Source of the DNA: JAJDXW01 sp965223775
GTDB taxonomy: Bacteria > Pseudomonadota > Gammaproteobacteria > HK1
NCBI GenBank assembly: GCA_965223775.1
Contig: OZ245021.1
Span: forward strand, 3,906,001-3,970,000
DNA: 64,000 nt
Direction: 5' to 3'
Shown here: positions 20,855 to 29,952 of the stretch, one piece after another
How the letters are laid out: the number at the start of each line of letters is the position of its first letter
How positions within the stretch are numbered: the stretch's first letter is position 1
Translations under genes and position numbers: made by a program
Notes under the pieces: generated by a model
What the model was told of the DNA's origin: nothing
What the model saw: the letters and a program-made list of their open reading frames with translations, nothing else
The model's database searches: none

Positions 20855-21646
20855 CTACCAGACCCCCGAATCGGGCAACACCACGGGCAGGCGATAGCGG
20901 GCGGGATAGCCGACCCGGACGAGATAGAGCCCTTCGGCGCTCGCGGTCACCCCGCCGGCGGTCCGGTCCCGGCTCTCCAGCACCTCGCGGGCCCACTCGG
21001 GCTCCGCCTCCCCCGCTCCGACCGCGAGCAGGACGCCGACGATGTTGCGCACCATGTGGTGCAGGAAGCCGTCCGCCACCACGTCGAACCACACCCGCGC
21101 GCCCTGCCCCCCGACGTCGAGCGTGTAGACGGTGCGCACGGGGCTCCTCGCCTGGCATGCGCGCGCGCGGTACGCGCTGAAATCGTGGGTGCCGACGAGC
21201 GGGCCGGCGGCGGCCCGGAGGCGGGCGAGGTCGAGGGGACGGTGATCGCGGGCCACCCGGCCGTGCAGGACGGCGGGCCGATCCGCCCGGTTGAGCAGCA
21301 GGTACCGGTAGTGGCGCCAGCGGGCGGAGAACCGGGCGTGGAAGTCACCGGGAACCTCCCGGGCCTCGACTACCGCCACCGCGTGGCCGAGGTTCGAGTT
21401 CGCTCCCCGCCGCCATCCATCCTCGCGACGAACCGCGCCGGTATCGAAGTGCACCACCTGCCCGAGCGCGTGCACCCCGGAGTCGGTGCGCCCCGCACAC
21501 GTGACCCGTACGGGTTCGTCGGCGACCCTGGAAAGCGCCCCCTCGACGGCGGCCTGGACGGACTCGCAATGCGGCTGGCGTTCCCACCCGCAGAACGCCC
21601 GTCCGTCGTACTCGACGACGAGCGCGATCCGGCGACTGTCCCGCAT
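20855..21646 (-). CDS. truA: tRNA pseudouridine(38-40) synthase TruA
   Basis: A 263-residue enzyme that makes pseudouridine in the anticodon stem of many tRNAs. The catalytic Asp is D55 in AGRTDSGVHALGQV. YRYLLLNR and FLHHMVRNIVG are further family blocks. Neighbours fimV and trpF match gammaproteobacterial order. The 207-base gap to the fimV stop contains one copy of a dispersed sequence (CGAAGTGGCTTGAGGGAG near 21740) also seen near 37.8-38.0 kb. Confidence 0.94.
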   Translation of the reverse strand: MRDSRRIALVVEYDGRAFCGWERQPHCESVQAAVEGALSRVADEPVRVTCAGRTDSGVHALGQVVHFDTGAVRREDGWRRGANSNLGHAVAVVEAREVPGDFHARFSARWRHYRYLLLNRADRPAVLHGRVARDHRPLDLARLRAAAGPLVGTHDFSAYRARACQARSPVRTVYTLDVGGQGARVWFDVVADGFLHHMVRNIVGVLLAVGAGEAEPEWAREVLESRDRTAGGVTASAEGLYLVRVGYPARYRLPVVLPDSGVW

Positions 21647-21853
21647 TTCTCACCGGCCTTCGTAGCGAGAGCGTCGAACTGCTCGCGGTGAACGGGCGCA
21701 CGGACTGAAAGACACCGAGGGCATGGTCAACACCGGATCGAAGTGGCTTGAGGGAGCACGCCCTGCCGCGCCGGACGGTTCGGGGTCTCGAGCAGGAGCA
21801 GGGGTGAGAAGTGCGAGCGAATCACCCGAACGTCGAAGTTCCGGATCGGGCGT

Positions 21854-23221
21854 TCACTCCCGCCGCCCGGCCGACGGCCGGCTCGGATCGGTGCCTTCCG
21901 GCGGGTCGTCCCCTTCCCCGAGACCCCCGGGGAGTTCCGGGAACGAGCCGGGCGCGGGACCGTCGTCGAGCTCGAGCGCGTCCAGCTCACCGACCTCGAT
22001 GTGCCGGCCGAACCCGGACGGACTCTCGGGGTCCCGCGGTTCCGGCTCGCCCCGAGACGACTCCCCGGGATCGGGGCCCCAGTCCTCTTCACCTTCCAGG
22101 TCCATGCCGATGGGAAGATCGTCGCTCTCGTCTTCCTGGGGGTCCGCGGCTTCGTCGTCCGCCGCGAACCCGTGATCCGCCGTTGCGCCGGCCACCACCC
22201 CCGCGGCCACGACCCCCGCGGCCGCGGGCGCCGCGCCGGGCCGAGAGGGCCCCTGTACCCGGTACGCCTCGCCGGAAGCCCCCTCGCCGCTTCGCAAGGG
22301 TTCTTCCCGGCCGTCCTCGCGTTCGTAGGGTTCTCCGTCGTCCCCCTCGTCGTAGGAGTCCTCTCCGTCTTCCTCGTAAGGCTCATCCGGGTGCGTCTCT
22401 TCCGGCTCTCCGCGCTGCCGGAGCAGGGTCACGACCACGATGAGGACGAGCAGGACGATGAGGGCGCTTCCCAATATGAGCGGGCTGATCGGAAGCCAGC
22501 TCGTGCGGTCCGCCGCATCCCGCGCGCCGGCCTCCTCTTCCGTCCCGGTGGATCCCCCGGAAGGTGCGGGGGCGGTCCCCTGCGCCTCTCGCAGCTCCCG
22601 CTGGACCGCGGCGAGCCGGACGAGAAGGTCCTCGATCGCGTCGTCCCGCTCGGCGAGCCGCGCGCGCAGTTCGACCACCGTTGCACGGGCCTCGCGGAGT
22701 TCGTCCGCAGGGTCGGGGACGACCGTGGGAGGCTGCGCCGCGGGCGGAGAAGCAGGCTGGGACGCGGGCCGCGGACCCGCGGCCGGGGCGGCGGACCCGG
22801 TGCGCCGGCGATTCCGCCATGCTTCTTCGTGACGGCCGAACTCGGCCGACGCCTCAGCCGAGTCGACCGCCGCCATCTCCTCGGCCGACGGCACCCGCAA
22901 GGTGACGCCGGTGCGAAGCGCGTTGATGTTGCCGTCGACGAATGCTTCGGGGTTTGCCCGCAGTACGGCGATCATCGCCTGCTGGGCATTCACCCCCGCA
23001 TCCCCGCGGAACCGGAGCGCCAGCACCCAGAGGGTGTCGGCACGCTTCACCGGTCCGTACGTGGATCCGGCCGCCTGCTGGGCCCCCGCGGGTGCGGCGA
23101 GGGCGATTCCCGCCGCGATCACGAGATACGGGACCAGCCGCGGAACGGGCGGGAGCCATCGGGTCCATCGGGTGAACCATGGCTTGCCAAAATGCCTGAG
23201 CGCCGGGTTCAAGTCAGCCAA
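21854..23221 (-). CDS. fimV: FimV/HubP-like polar membrane protein
   Basis: A 455-residue protein with a signal-like hydrophobic region at 31-46, the FimV N-terminal LysM-like domain at about 54-112 (YGPVKRADTLWVLALRFR, GVTLRVP), a Pro-rich linker, a short coiled coil at 172-214, one transmembrane helix at 247-267 (PLILGSALIVLLVLIVVV) and an acidic Glu/Asp-rich cytoplasmic tail. FimV proteins organise cell poles, type IV pili and twitching. This one is shorter than typical FimV, and the C-terminal TPR-like domain is not evident. Its ATG lies 8 bases inside the 3' end of leuB. Confidence 0.75.
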   Translation of the reverse strand: MADLNPALRHFGKPWFTRWTRWLPPVPRLVPYLVIAAGIALAAPAGAQQAAGSTYGPVKRADTLWVLALRFRGDAGVNAQQAMIAVLRANPEAFVDGNINALRTGVTLRVPSAEEMAAVDSAEASAEFGRHEEAWRNRRRTGSAAPAAGPRPASQPASPPAAQPPTVVPDPADELREARATVVELRARLAERDDAIEDLLVRLAAVQRELREAQGTAPAPSGGSTGTEEEAGARDAADRTSWLPISPLILGSALIVLLVLIVVVTLLRQRGEPEETHPDEPYEEDGEDSYDEGDDGEPYEREDGREEPLRSGEGASGEAYRVQGPSRPGAAPAAAGVVAAGVVAGATADHGFAADDEAADPQEDESDDLPIGMDLEGEEDWGPDPGESSRGEPEPRDPESPSGFGRHIEVGELDALELDDGPAPGSFPELPGGLGEGDDPPEGTDPSRPSAGRRE

Positions 23222-24299
23222 GCTCCTCGATCACCGCCCGGCCCATCGCGGCCGTGCCCACCTCCCGGGTCCCCTGAGAGGCAATGTCGCGGGTGCGAAG
23301 ACCACGGTCAAGGACCCGCGATACGGCCTGCTCGACCCGGTCCGCGAGGTCCGGCCGATCCAGCGTGTAGCGGAGCATCATGGCGGCGGAAAGAACGGTC
23401 GCGAGGGGGTTGGCCGCATCCTGGCCCGCGATGTCGGGCGCGGACCCGTGGCACGGCTCGTAGAGACCCTTCCCGCCGGCGTCGAGAGAGGCGGACGGCA
23501 GCATTCCGATGGAGCCCGTGAGCATCGACGCGAGATCGGACAGGATGTCGCCGAACATGTTGGTGGTCACGATCACGTCGAACTGCTTCGGGTCGCGAAC
23601 GAGCTGCATCGCCGCGTTGTCCACGTACAGGTGGGTGAGCTCCACGTCGTCGTACTCCTCGCCCACCCGTTCCGCCACCGAGCGCCAAAGCTCGCTCACC
23701 TCGAGGACGTTGGCCTTGTCCACCGAGCAGACCCGGCCGGACCGCCGGCGAGCGGCCTCGAACGCGGCCCGGCAGATGCGCTCGATCTCGGACTCGGTGT
23801 ACACGAGGGTATTGACCCCCCGACGCTCGCCGCCTTCCATCGTCTCGATGCCCCGCGGGACGCCGAAGTAGATGCCTCCGGTCAGCTCGCGAACGATCAG
23901 GATGTCGAGCCCGGCCACCACGTCGGGGCGCAGGGTGGACGCGCCGGCGAGCTGCGGATAGAGGATCGCGGGGCGCAGATTGGCGAAGAGGCCGAGCGCG
24001 GAACGAAGGCCGAGCAGCCCCCGCTCGGGGCGAAGGGCGCGGTCGAGACCGTCCCACCGGGGCCCGCCGATGGAGCCCATGAGCACCGCGTCGGCCGACC
24101 GGGCGCTCGCGAGCGTCGCTTCGGGCAGCGGCTTTCCGGTCGCCTCGTAGGCAGCGCCTCCGAGCAGGCCCTCCTCGATATCGGCGTCGAAGTCGGCGAT
24201 CTCCGACATCCGGCGCAGGACGCCGAGCGCGGGCGCGATCACCTCCGGCCCGATGCCGTCGCCCGGCAGTGCGAGGATATGGGGGCGATTGGGGCTCAT
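23214..24299 (-). CDS. leuB: 3-isopropylmalate dehydrogenase LeuB
   Basis: A 361-residue NAD-dependent decarboxylating dehydrogenase of leucine synthesis. The start at 24299 has AGGAG eight bases upstream and begins MSPNRPHILALPGDGIGPEV. Other blocks are LRSALGLFANLRP, ELTGGIYFG and the metal-site DILSDLASML. In many relatives asd sits between leuB and fimV; here the two genes overlap by 8 bases and asd is absent. leuC and leuD are not in the window. Confidence 0.95.
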   Translation of the reverse strand: MSPNRPHILALPGDGIGPEVIAPALGVLRRMSEIADFDADIEEGLLGGAAYEATGKPLPEATLASARSADAVLMGSIGGPRWDGLDRALRPERGLLGLRSALGLFANLRPAILYPQLAGASTLRPDVVAGLDILIVRELTGGIYFGVPRGIETMEGGERRGVNTLVYTESEIERICRAAFEAARRRSGRVCSVDKANVLEVSELWRSVAERVGEEYDDVELTHLYVDNAAMQLVRDPKQFDVIVTTNMFGDILSDLASMLTGSIGMLPSASLDAGGKGLYEPCHGSAPDIAGQDAANPLATVLSAAMMLRYTLDRPDLADRVEQAVSRVLDRGLRTRDIASQGTREVGTAAMGRAVIEELG

Positions 24300-24585
24300 G
24301 CGGTCTCCTGGACGAGAAAACGGCGGCGGCAAGAGTCCTTGTCCGGCAAGGATAGCCAAAAGACGCTACGGCCGATACCGGTGCGCAGCCGCCGCGAGGG
24401 CCTCGGCGCCGGCGCCGGACGGTGGATCGAGGCGGTCGGGCGCACTCCTGCGAACTCCCTCCGATTGTGCCGGCCACGCGTCCCGGCGAGCCTCGGTTCC
24501 CTGCCCAACGAAGACCCGTCCCGAAAAGCGGAGAGGCTCGCGGGGTAGAATTATCTCACGCCGTGCAAGGGCCGCGCCGACCCCG

Positions 24586-25698
24586 ATGCCTTTCAATTGC
24601 GACCAGGACGCCAATCGCGAGCGACATCGCCCGCCGAGCCGGGGCGACGCGCTCGAATCCCTGCCGGCGCTCATCGGACAGTGGGCCGCGGAGCTCGGAT
24701 TCAGCGAGGCGGGGATCTCCGGGATCGACCTCTCCGAGGACGAGACCCGCCTCGTCAACTGGCTCGCGGCCGGACGGCACGGCGCGATGGACTACATGGC
24801 CCGGCACGGACGCAAGCGGAGCCGGCCCGCCGACCTCGTGCCGGGCACCCTCAAGGTCATCTCGGTACGCATGGACTACTGGCCGGGGGGCGCGGCCCGG
24901 CCGGCCGCGGAGGCGCTCGCGGACCCGATGGCGGGCTACGTCGCCCGCTACGCGCTCGGACGCGACTACCATCGCCTCATGCGCCGGCGGCTGCAGCGCC
25001 TTGCGGATCGCATCGGCGAGCACGTGGGTCGCTTCGGCTACCGGGCGTTCGTCGACAGCGCTCCCGTTCTCGAGCGGGCCCTCGCCCGTGACGCGGGCCT
25101 CGGCTGGATCGGGAAGCACACCAATGTCATCGACCCGCGGGCGGGCTCGTGGTTCTTCCTGGGCGAGCTCTACACCGACCTCCCGCTTCCTGCCGGCAGC
25201 GCCCCGGCGAACCACTGCGGGCGCTGCCGGGCGTGCATCGACGCCTGTCCGACCGGGGCGATCGTGGCGCCCTACGAGCTCGATTCGCGCCGGTGCATCT
25301 CCTACCTGACGATCGAGCACCCGGGGTCGATCCCGGTCGAGCTGCGGCCCGCCGTCGGCAACCGGATCTTCGGCTGCGACGACTGCCAGCTCGTGTGCCC
25401 ATGGAACCGGTTTGCCGACGCCGCGACCGAGCCCGGATTCGCGCCGCGGCACCGCCTGGACCGTTCCCCGCTCGTCGATCTCTTCGCGTGGGACGAGGCG
25501 GACTTCGAGCGCTACACTGAGGGCTCGGCCATCCGGAGGCTGGGCCACGAGCGGTGGCTCCGCAACGTCGCGGTCGCGCTCGGCAACGCCCCGACGACCC
25601 CCGGCGTGGTGAACGCCCTGCGCACCCGGACCGGTCATCCGTCCGCCCTCGTGCGCGAGCACGTCGCATGGGCGCTCGGCCGCCACCAACCGCATTGA
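24586..25698 (+). CDS. queG: Epoxyqueuosine reductase QueG
   Basis: A 370-residue cobalamin-dependent reductase for the last step of queuosine in tRNA. Two [4Fe-4S] sites are visible: C211, C214, C217 with C271, and C264, C267, C237 (or neighbouring) with C221. The general acid Asp157 lies in FVDSAPVLER. The ATG at 24586 is chosen because the family core begins soon after; TAGAAT at 24546-24551 could be its -10 box. It diverges from leuB; the 286-base gap shows no other gene. Confidence 0.93.
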   Translation: MPFNCDQDANRERHRPPSRGDALESLPALIGQWAAELGFSEAGISGIDLSEDETRLVNWLAAGRHGAMDYMARHGRKRSRPADLVPGTLKVISVRMDYWPGGAARPAAEALADPMAGYVARYALGRDYHRLMRRRLQRLADRIGEHVGRFGYRAFVDSAPVLERALARDAGLGWIGKHTNVIDPRAGSWFFLGELYTDLPLPAGSAPANHCGRCRACIDACPTGAIVAPYELDSRRCISYLTIEHPGSIPVELRPAVGNRIFGCDDCQLVCPWNRFADAATEPGFAPRHRLDRSPLVDLFAWDEADFERYTEGSAIRRLGHERWLRNVAVALGNAPTTPGVVNALRTRTGHPSALVREHVAWALGRHQPH

Positions 25699-25721
25699 AC
25701 GCTGACGAGGATCCCCGCGAC

Positions 25722-26543
25722 ATGAACGACCTTCAACGCACCATCGAGGACGCCTTCGAGCGGCGAACCGAGATCGCCCCCGGACACCCGGAACGCGCGG
25801 TCACCGACGCCGTGGAGACCACCCTCGCGATGCTCGATCGAGGAGAGATCCGGGTCGCGGAGAAGATCGACGGCGAGTGGACGGTGCACCAATGGACCAA
25901 GAAGGCCGTGCTCCTGTCGTTCCGGCTCCGGGACAACGAGCTCATGCGGGGCGGCGTGACCCGGTTCTTCGACAAGGTCCCGCTCAAGTTCGCGGGGATG
26001 GACGAAGCGGAGCTCCGGGCGTCGGGAGTCCGGGTGGTGCCGCCCGCGTTCGCTCGATTCGGCGCCTACATCGCCCCCGGGGTGGTGCTGATGCCGTCCT
26101 ACGTGAACCTCGGGGCGTGGGTCGATTCCGGAACCATGGTCGATACGTGGGCGACGGTCGGCTCCTGCGCCCAGATCGGGAAGAACGTGCACCTGTCGGG
26201 GGGGGCCGGTATCGGCGGCGTGCTCGAGCCGCTCCAGGCGAACCCGACCATCATCGAGGACGACTGCTTCATCGGCGCTCGCTCGGAGATCGTGGAAGGG
26301 GTGGTCGTGGAAGAGGGCGCGGTCGTCTCGATGGGCGTCTTCATCGGCCAGAGCACCCGCATCTACGATCGGGAGACCGGGGAGATCCACCACGGTCGCG
26401 TTCCGGCCGGATCGGTGGTGGTCCCGGGCAGCCTTCCCGCCCCGGACGGAAGCCACAGCCTTGCCTGCGCGGTCATCGTCAAGCGGGTGGACGCGAAGAC
26501 CCGCGCGCGGGTCGGCCTCAACGAGCTGCTGCGCGACCTCTGA
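25722..26543 (+). CDS. dapD: Tetrahydrodipicolinate N-succinyltransferase DapD
   Basis: A 273-residue acyltransferase of the succinylase branch of lysine/diaminopimelate synthesis. The left-handed beta-helix shows hexapeptide repeats from about 115 (IAPGVVLMPSYVNLGAWVD, GKNVHLSGGAGIGGVLEP). The ATG at 25722 follows GACGAGG and lies 23 bases after queG. It ends 22 bases before a converging set of repeated gene ends. Confidence 0.95.
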   Translation: MNDLQRTIEDAFERRTEIAPGHPERAVTDAVETTLAMLDRGEIRVAEKIDGEWTVHQWTKKAVLLSFRLRDNELMRGGVTRFFDKVPLKFAGMDEAELRASGVRVVPPAFARFGAYIAPGVVLMPSYVNLGAWVDSGTMVDTWATVGSCAQIGKNVHLSGGAGIGGVLEPLQANPTIIEDDCFIGARSEIVEGVVVEEGAVVSMGVFIGQSTRIYDRETGEIHHGRVPAGSVVVPGSLPAPDGSHSLACAVIVKRVDAKTRARVGLNELLRDL

Positions 26544-26565
26544 ACGCCCCTGTCCGCGCAGGCGC

Positions 26566-26862
26566 TCAGCCGGTAGCGTCGAGCGGGACGTACCCCGCGC
26601 CCGCGGACGACGCCACTGCCGCCTCGACGAACGCTACCCCGCGGGCGCCCGGAGCTCCGTCCGGCAGCCCGTCAGGACGACGCGTCGAGCGGGACGTACC
26701 CGGCGCCCGCGGACGACGCCACTGCTGCTTCGACAAACGCTACCCCGCGGGCGCCCGGAGCTCCGTCCGGCAGCCCGTCAGAGGGAAGCGCCGAGCGGGA
26801 CGTACCCCGCGCCCGCGGACGACGCTACTGCTGCTTCGACAAACGCCACCCCGCGGGCGCCT
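26566..26862. repeat. Three tandem copies of an oxidoreductase gene's 3' end, exact 106-bp period
   Basis: The last part of the Gfo/Idh gene (26778-26862, minus strand) is repeated twice downstream, at 26672-26777 and 26566-26671. All three copies encode GVAFVEAAVASSAGAGYVPL and end in their own stop (complement TCA at 26778, 26672 and 26566, each 106 bases apart). The two extra copies share a different upstream part (encoding LPDGAPGARG) and end LDASS or LDATG rather than LGASL. 106 is not a multiple of three, so the copies cannot be one protein. Confidence 0.85.
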
Positions 26863-27920
26863 TGCACCCCATCGACGCGGTAGATCCGGTCGAGCCACTC
26901 GGCGTCGAGCCTTCCCGCGAGCACCTCCACCGCGATCGCATACTCGCGGTAGAGGTTCGCCCAAGCCCCTGCGATCCCGTCCGGGGTGCCGCGGGGCGCG
27001 GCGACGAAGGCCGCGGCGCGGGGATGCATTCCAGCCGCGGCGACCTTCCGGCGCTCGGGCTCTCCCGGCCGGCCGATCCGGAGAGACTCCGCCTCATCCT
27101 GGCTCCAGAGCACCGCGCCGCCCGCGCCCAGCACCCGGATGCCCACCACCCGATCGTTCCAGGCCGCCGCCTGGGTGAGGAGGATCGTGCCCCGCGCGCC
27201 TCCCTCGAAGCGAAGCGAGACAAAGGCGGTGTCGTCGAGCCTTCGTTCCGGGATGGTGCGGATGAGCTCCGCCCGGACCGATTCGACCCGGAGTCCGGTC
27301 ACGAACTCGGCGAGCTGGAACGCATGCGTCCCGATGTCCGCCGCCGTCCCCGCCGCTCCCGCGAGGTCCGGGGCGTCACGCCACCCCACGTCCCCGTCGG
27401 GCGGTGGCTGGAGGAACTCGACGTGAACCTGCCGGACCGCGCCAATCTCGCCCGCGGCCACGATCTCTCGCGCTTCGCGCACCATCGGGAAGCCCGCCCA
27501 CGGATAGGTCACCCCGAGCAGGAGCCCGCCCTGCCGGGCGCGCTCGACCAGGTCGCTCGCATCCTCGCGGCGCGTGGTGAGCGGCTTGTCGCAGACGACG
27601 TGCACGCCCGCATCGAGAAAGCACCGCGCGATCTCGTGGTGCGATCGGTTCGGGGTGGTGACCGCGACCGCGTCGATTCCGTCCGGCCGCTCGCCCTCCG
27701 CCGTCGCCATCTGCGCGGGGTCCGGATAGACCCGCTCCGGATCGAGCCGCCACTCGGCTCCCTTTCGCCGGCCGATCTCCGGGTCGCGCGAGAACACCCC
27801 GGCGACCACCTCCCAGGCGCCGGACCCGCGGGCCGCGGCAGCGTGAACCGGACCGATGCGCCCCGCCCCGATCACCCCGAGCCGCAGGCGGCGCGCAGTC
27901 GTCAGCCGGTTCGGATGCAT
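26778..27920 (-). CDS. Gfo/Idh/MocA-family NAD(P)-dependent oxidoreductase
   Basis: A 380-residue dehydrogenase. The N-terminal Rossmann domain has GAGRIG at 18-23 and the family CDKPL (EKP-type) motif. The C-terminal alpha/beta domain has GTAADIGTHAFQLAEF, with the Asp/His pair typical of inositol or sugar dehydrogenases. The substrate is unknown. It shares strand and short spacing (36 bases) with the amidinotransferase gene upstream, so the two may be one operon. Its 3' end is tandemly repeated downstream. Confidence 0.85.
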   Translation of the reverse strand: MHPNRLTTARRLRLGVIGAGRIGPVHAAAARGSGAWEVVAGVFSRDPEIGRRKGAEWRLDPERVYPDPAQMATAEGERPDGIDAVAVTTPNRSHHEIARCFLDAGVHVVCDKPLTTRREDASDLVERARQGGLLLGVTYPWAGFPMVREAREIVAAGEIGAVRQVHVEFLQPPPDGDVGWRDAPDLAGAAGTAADIGTHAFQLAEFVTGLRVESVRAELIRTIPERRLDDTAFVSLRFEGGARGTILLTQAAAWNDRVVGIRVLGAGGAVLWSQDEAESLRIGRPGEPERRKVAAAGMHPRAAAFVAAPRGTPDGIAGAWANLYREYAIAVEVLAGRLDAEWLDRIYRVDGVQGARGVAFVEAAVASSAGAGYVPLGASL

Positions 27921-27956
27921 GTCTCCACCTCCTGCGGTCAGGGTTGCGGCCGACCT

Positions 27957-29087
27957 TCAGAGGTCGATCCGGGTACCGGGAACCTGCTTGGGGAAGTAGT
28001 CCTCGCAGCTTCCCTCGCGGTGCACATCGGCGGTCGCGCAATGAAGTCCGCCGCCGAACGCGTAGGCGTCGCGAAAGGGAATCGGGATCACTTCCATGCC
28101 GAGCCGGTCGAGCTGCTCAGCTTGCGCGTGCTCGCTCGCCTCCACGCACACCGTCTCGTGATCGAGCACCAGGCAGTTCATCGAAAGCCAGATGCTCGAG
28201 TAGCAGAGCGGAGGCGGCTCGTTGTGGGCGGGCGGCGCCGCGTCCACGATCTCCCAGCCGTTCGCCTCGAAGATGCGGCGCTGCGGCTCCGGGAGGCGCC
28301 GGGTCGGGTTGTTGATGACGAGCCCGGGTCGAAGCGCGACGAACGTGGCGTCGATATGGATCGGCCACGGATCGCCCGGGAAGTTCACCGCGTGCACGCG
28401 ATGTTCCGGAAAGTGGCGCCGCAACCACTCCATGCCCCGCCGATTGGTGGTCAGTCCGTGCTGGCAGAAGAGATCCTTGCCGATACGCAGCACGTCGGCC
28501 GCGTCGAACAGCGGCTCGTGCTCGGTGGTGACGAAGTCGAGGGCCGCCGTCCGGCGCAACCGCTCCTCGAGGGTGATCTCGTCGAAGTAGCCCGACTCGT
28601 AGGACTCGTCGGAGAGCCGCGGGCGCGGCGCCTGCTCCCAGCGAAAGCCGGGGTCCTCGTCGAAGTAGCGCTGCATGAGCGGGTGGTAGGCGAGGTACTC
28701 GAAGTACCGGCACCGGAACGACATCGGGGCGCTCAGGATCTCGCGGCCCACGGTCAGCAGCACGTCGCGGGGCGGCATGCAGCCGAACATGCAGCTCGTC
28801 GCGAAGTCGGGGGTGACGACCGCCTGGTTCCACTGGAGCGGGACCGATCGATCCACGCGGATGCCGCGCCCTTCGAGAACCGCCGCGAAGTGGTCGAGCT
28901 GCTCGTTCGCCCGTTCCACGGTCTCGAGCGGACGCGGACCCCAGCGGCCCCGCATGGGGCTGTCCTTCGGGATCTTCGCTTCGGTGGCCGGCTCGGTCGG
29001 GGGGATGCAGGTGTGGTCGGCCCGGCCGAGGATGATGTGACGCAGCGGGTCGAAGTCGTTCCACGAGTTGACGACCGTATCGCTCAT
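27957..29087 (-). CDS. Glycine-amidinotransferase-type enzyme (AGAT/GATM family)
   Basis: A 376-residue arginine:amine amidinotransferase relative. The catalytic triad aligns with human AGAT: D195 in LFDAADVLRIG, H244 in PWPIHIDATF and C350 in GGGLHCATADVHREG. The segments SSIWLSMNCLVLD and SWNDFDPLRHIILGRA are also AGAT-like. Known family reactions move an amidino group from arginine to glycine (guanidinoacetate), to inosamine, or to lysine in toxin pathways; the acceptor here cannot be read from sequence. The start at 29087 has GGGAG upstream. Neighbouring Gfo/Idh and HpcH genes on the same strand suggest a small biosynthetic or catabolic operon. Confidence 0.85.
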   Translation of the reverse strand: MSDTVVNSWNDFDPLRHIILGRADHTCIPPTEPATEAKIPKDSPMRGRWGPRPLETVERANEQLDHFAAVLEGRGIRVDRSVPLQWNQAVVTPDFATSCMFGCMPPRDVLLTVGREILSAPMSFRCRYFEYLAYHPLMQRYFDEDPGFRWEQAPRPRLSDESYESGYFDEITLEERLRRTAALDFVTTEHEPLFDAADVLRIGKDLFCQHGLTTNRRGMEWLRRHFPEHRVHAVNFPGDPWPIHIDATFVALRPGLVINNPTRRLPEPQRRIFEANGWEIVDAAPPAHNEPPPLCYSSIWLSMNCLVLDHETVCVEASEHAQAEQLDRLGMEVIPIPFRDAYAFGGGLHCATADVHREGSCEDYFPKQVPGTRIDL

Positions 29088-29130
29088 TGCAGGTCTCCCA
29101 GTCCGGGCCGGCACAGACCGGACGGCTCCT

Positions 29131-29952
29131 TCAGTATCCGGCCTGCGGCCCGGCGGAGGACGCGTCCTGCGGCTCGCCCAGGCTCACGTGCGGGCTCGCG
29201 CGCATCGCGTCCACCACCGACTTGGCGGCCCCCGCGAGAAGACGGGCGTCGCTCGCGATGGTGACGAAGGAGAAGCCGCGCTCCACCATCTCCGTCGCGT
29301 AGTCAGTGGCCATGCAGTGGATCCCGGCCTGGATGCCGTGCGCCCGGGTGCGTTCGAGAATCCGCTCGATCCACGGGAAAGCCACCTCGTCGCGGGTATC
29401 GAGGCTCGGCGGCCGGCCGAGGCTCGCACAGAGATCGTTCGGCCCGATGTAGATGCCGTCGAGCCCCGGGGTCGACATGATGGCATCGAGGTTGTCGAGC
29501 GCCTCGCGGGTCTCGATCATGGCCAGGGTCACCACCAGGTCCGCCGCCTTGGCCACGTAGTCCGCGCCCGCGTAGAGGCTTGCCCGGATCGGCCCGATGC
29601 TGCGATAGCCGACGGGCGGGTAGCGGCAGGCTCCGACGAAACGCTCCGCCTCTTCCCGATTGCTGACCATGGGGCACACGACGCCGAACGCCCCGCCGTC
29701 GAGGGCCTTCATCACGATGCCGGGCTCGTTCCACGGCACCCGGGCAAGGGGCACGGTGCGGGTGGTCGTGATTGCCCGCAGGCACTCCACCGCCGAATCG
29801 TAGTGGATGACGCCATGCTGCATGTCCACCGTGATCGAGTCCCAGCCCTGGCGAGCCATGACTTCGGCGGCGAATCCGTCCGGAATCGCGATCCAGCCGT
29901 TGACCACGGCCTTGGATTCGCGCCAGCGTTCGCGGAGGGGGTTCGTGTCCAT
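29131..29952 (-). CDS. HpcH/HpaI family class II aldolase
   Basis: A 273-residue metal-dependent aldolase of the 2-keto-3-deoxy-acid type, which cleaves or forms hydroxy-oxo acids to pyruvate. Landmarks are ITVDMQHGVI, LARVPWNEP, AMIETREALDN (metal Glu) and YIGPNDLCASLG (metal Asp). The start at 29952 has AAGGA upstream. It is 43 bases upstream of the amidinotransferase on the same strand. Confidence 0.88.
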   Translation of the reverse strand: MDTNPLRERWRESKAVVNGWIAIPDGFAAEVMARQGWDSITVDMQHGVIHYDSAVECLRAITTTRTVPLARVPWNEPGIVMKALDGGAFGVVCPMVSNREEAERFVGACRYPPVGYRSIGPIRASLYAGADYVAKAADLVVTLAMIETREALDNLDAIMSTPGLDGIYIGPNDLCASLGRPPSLDTRDEVAFPWIERILERTRAHGIQAGIHCMATDYATEMVERGFSFVTIASDARLLAGAAKSVVDAMRASPHVSLGEPQDASSAGPQAGY

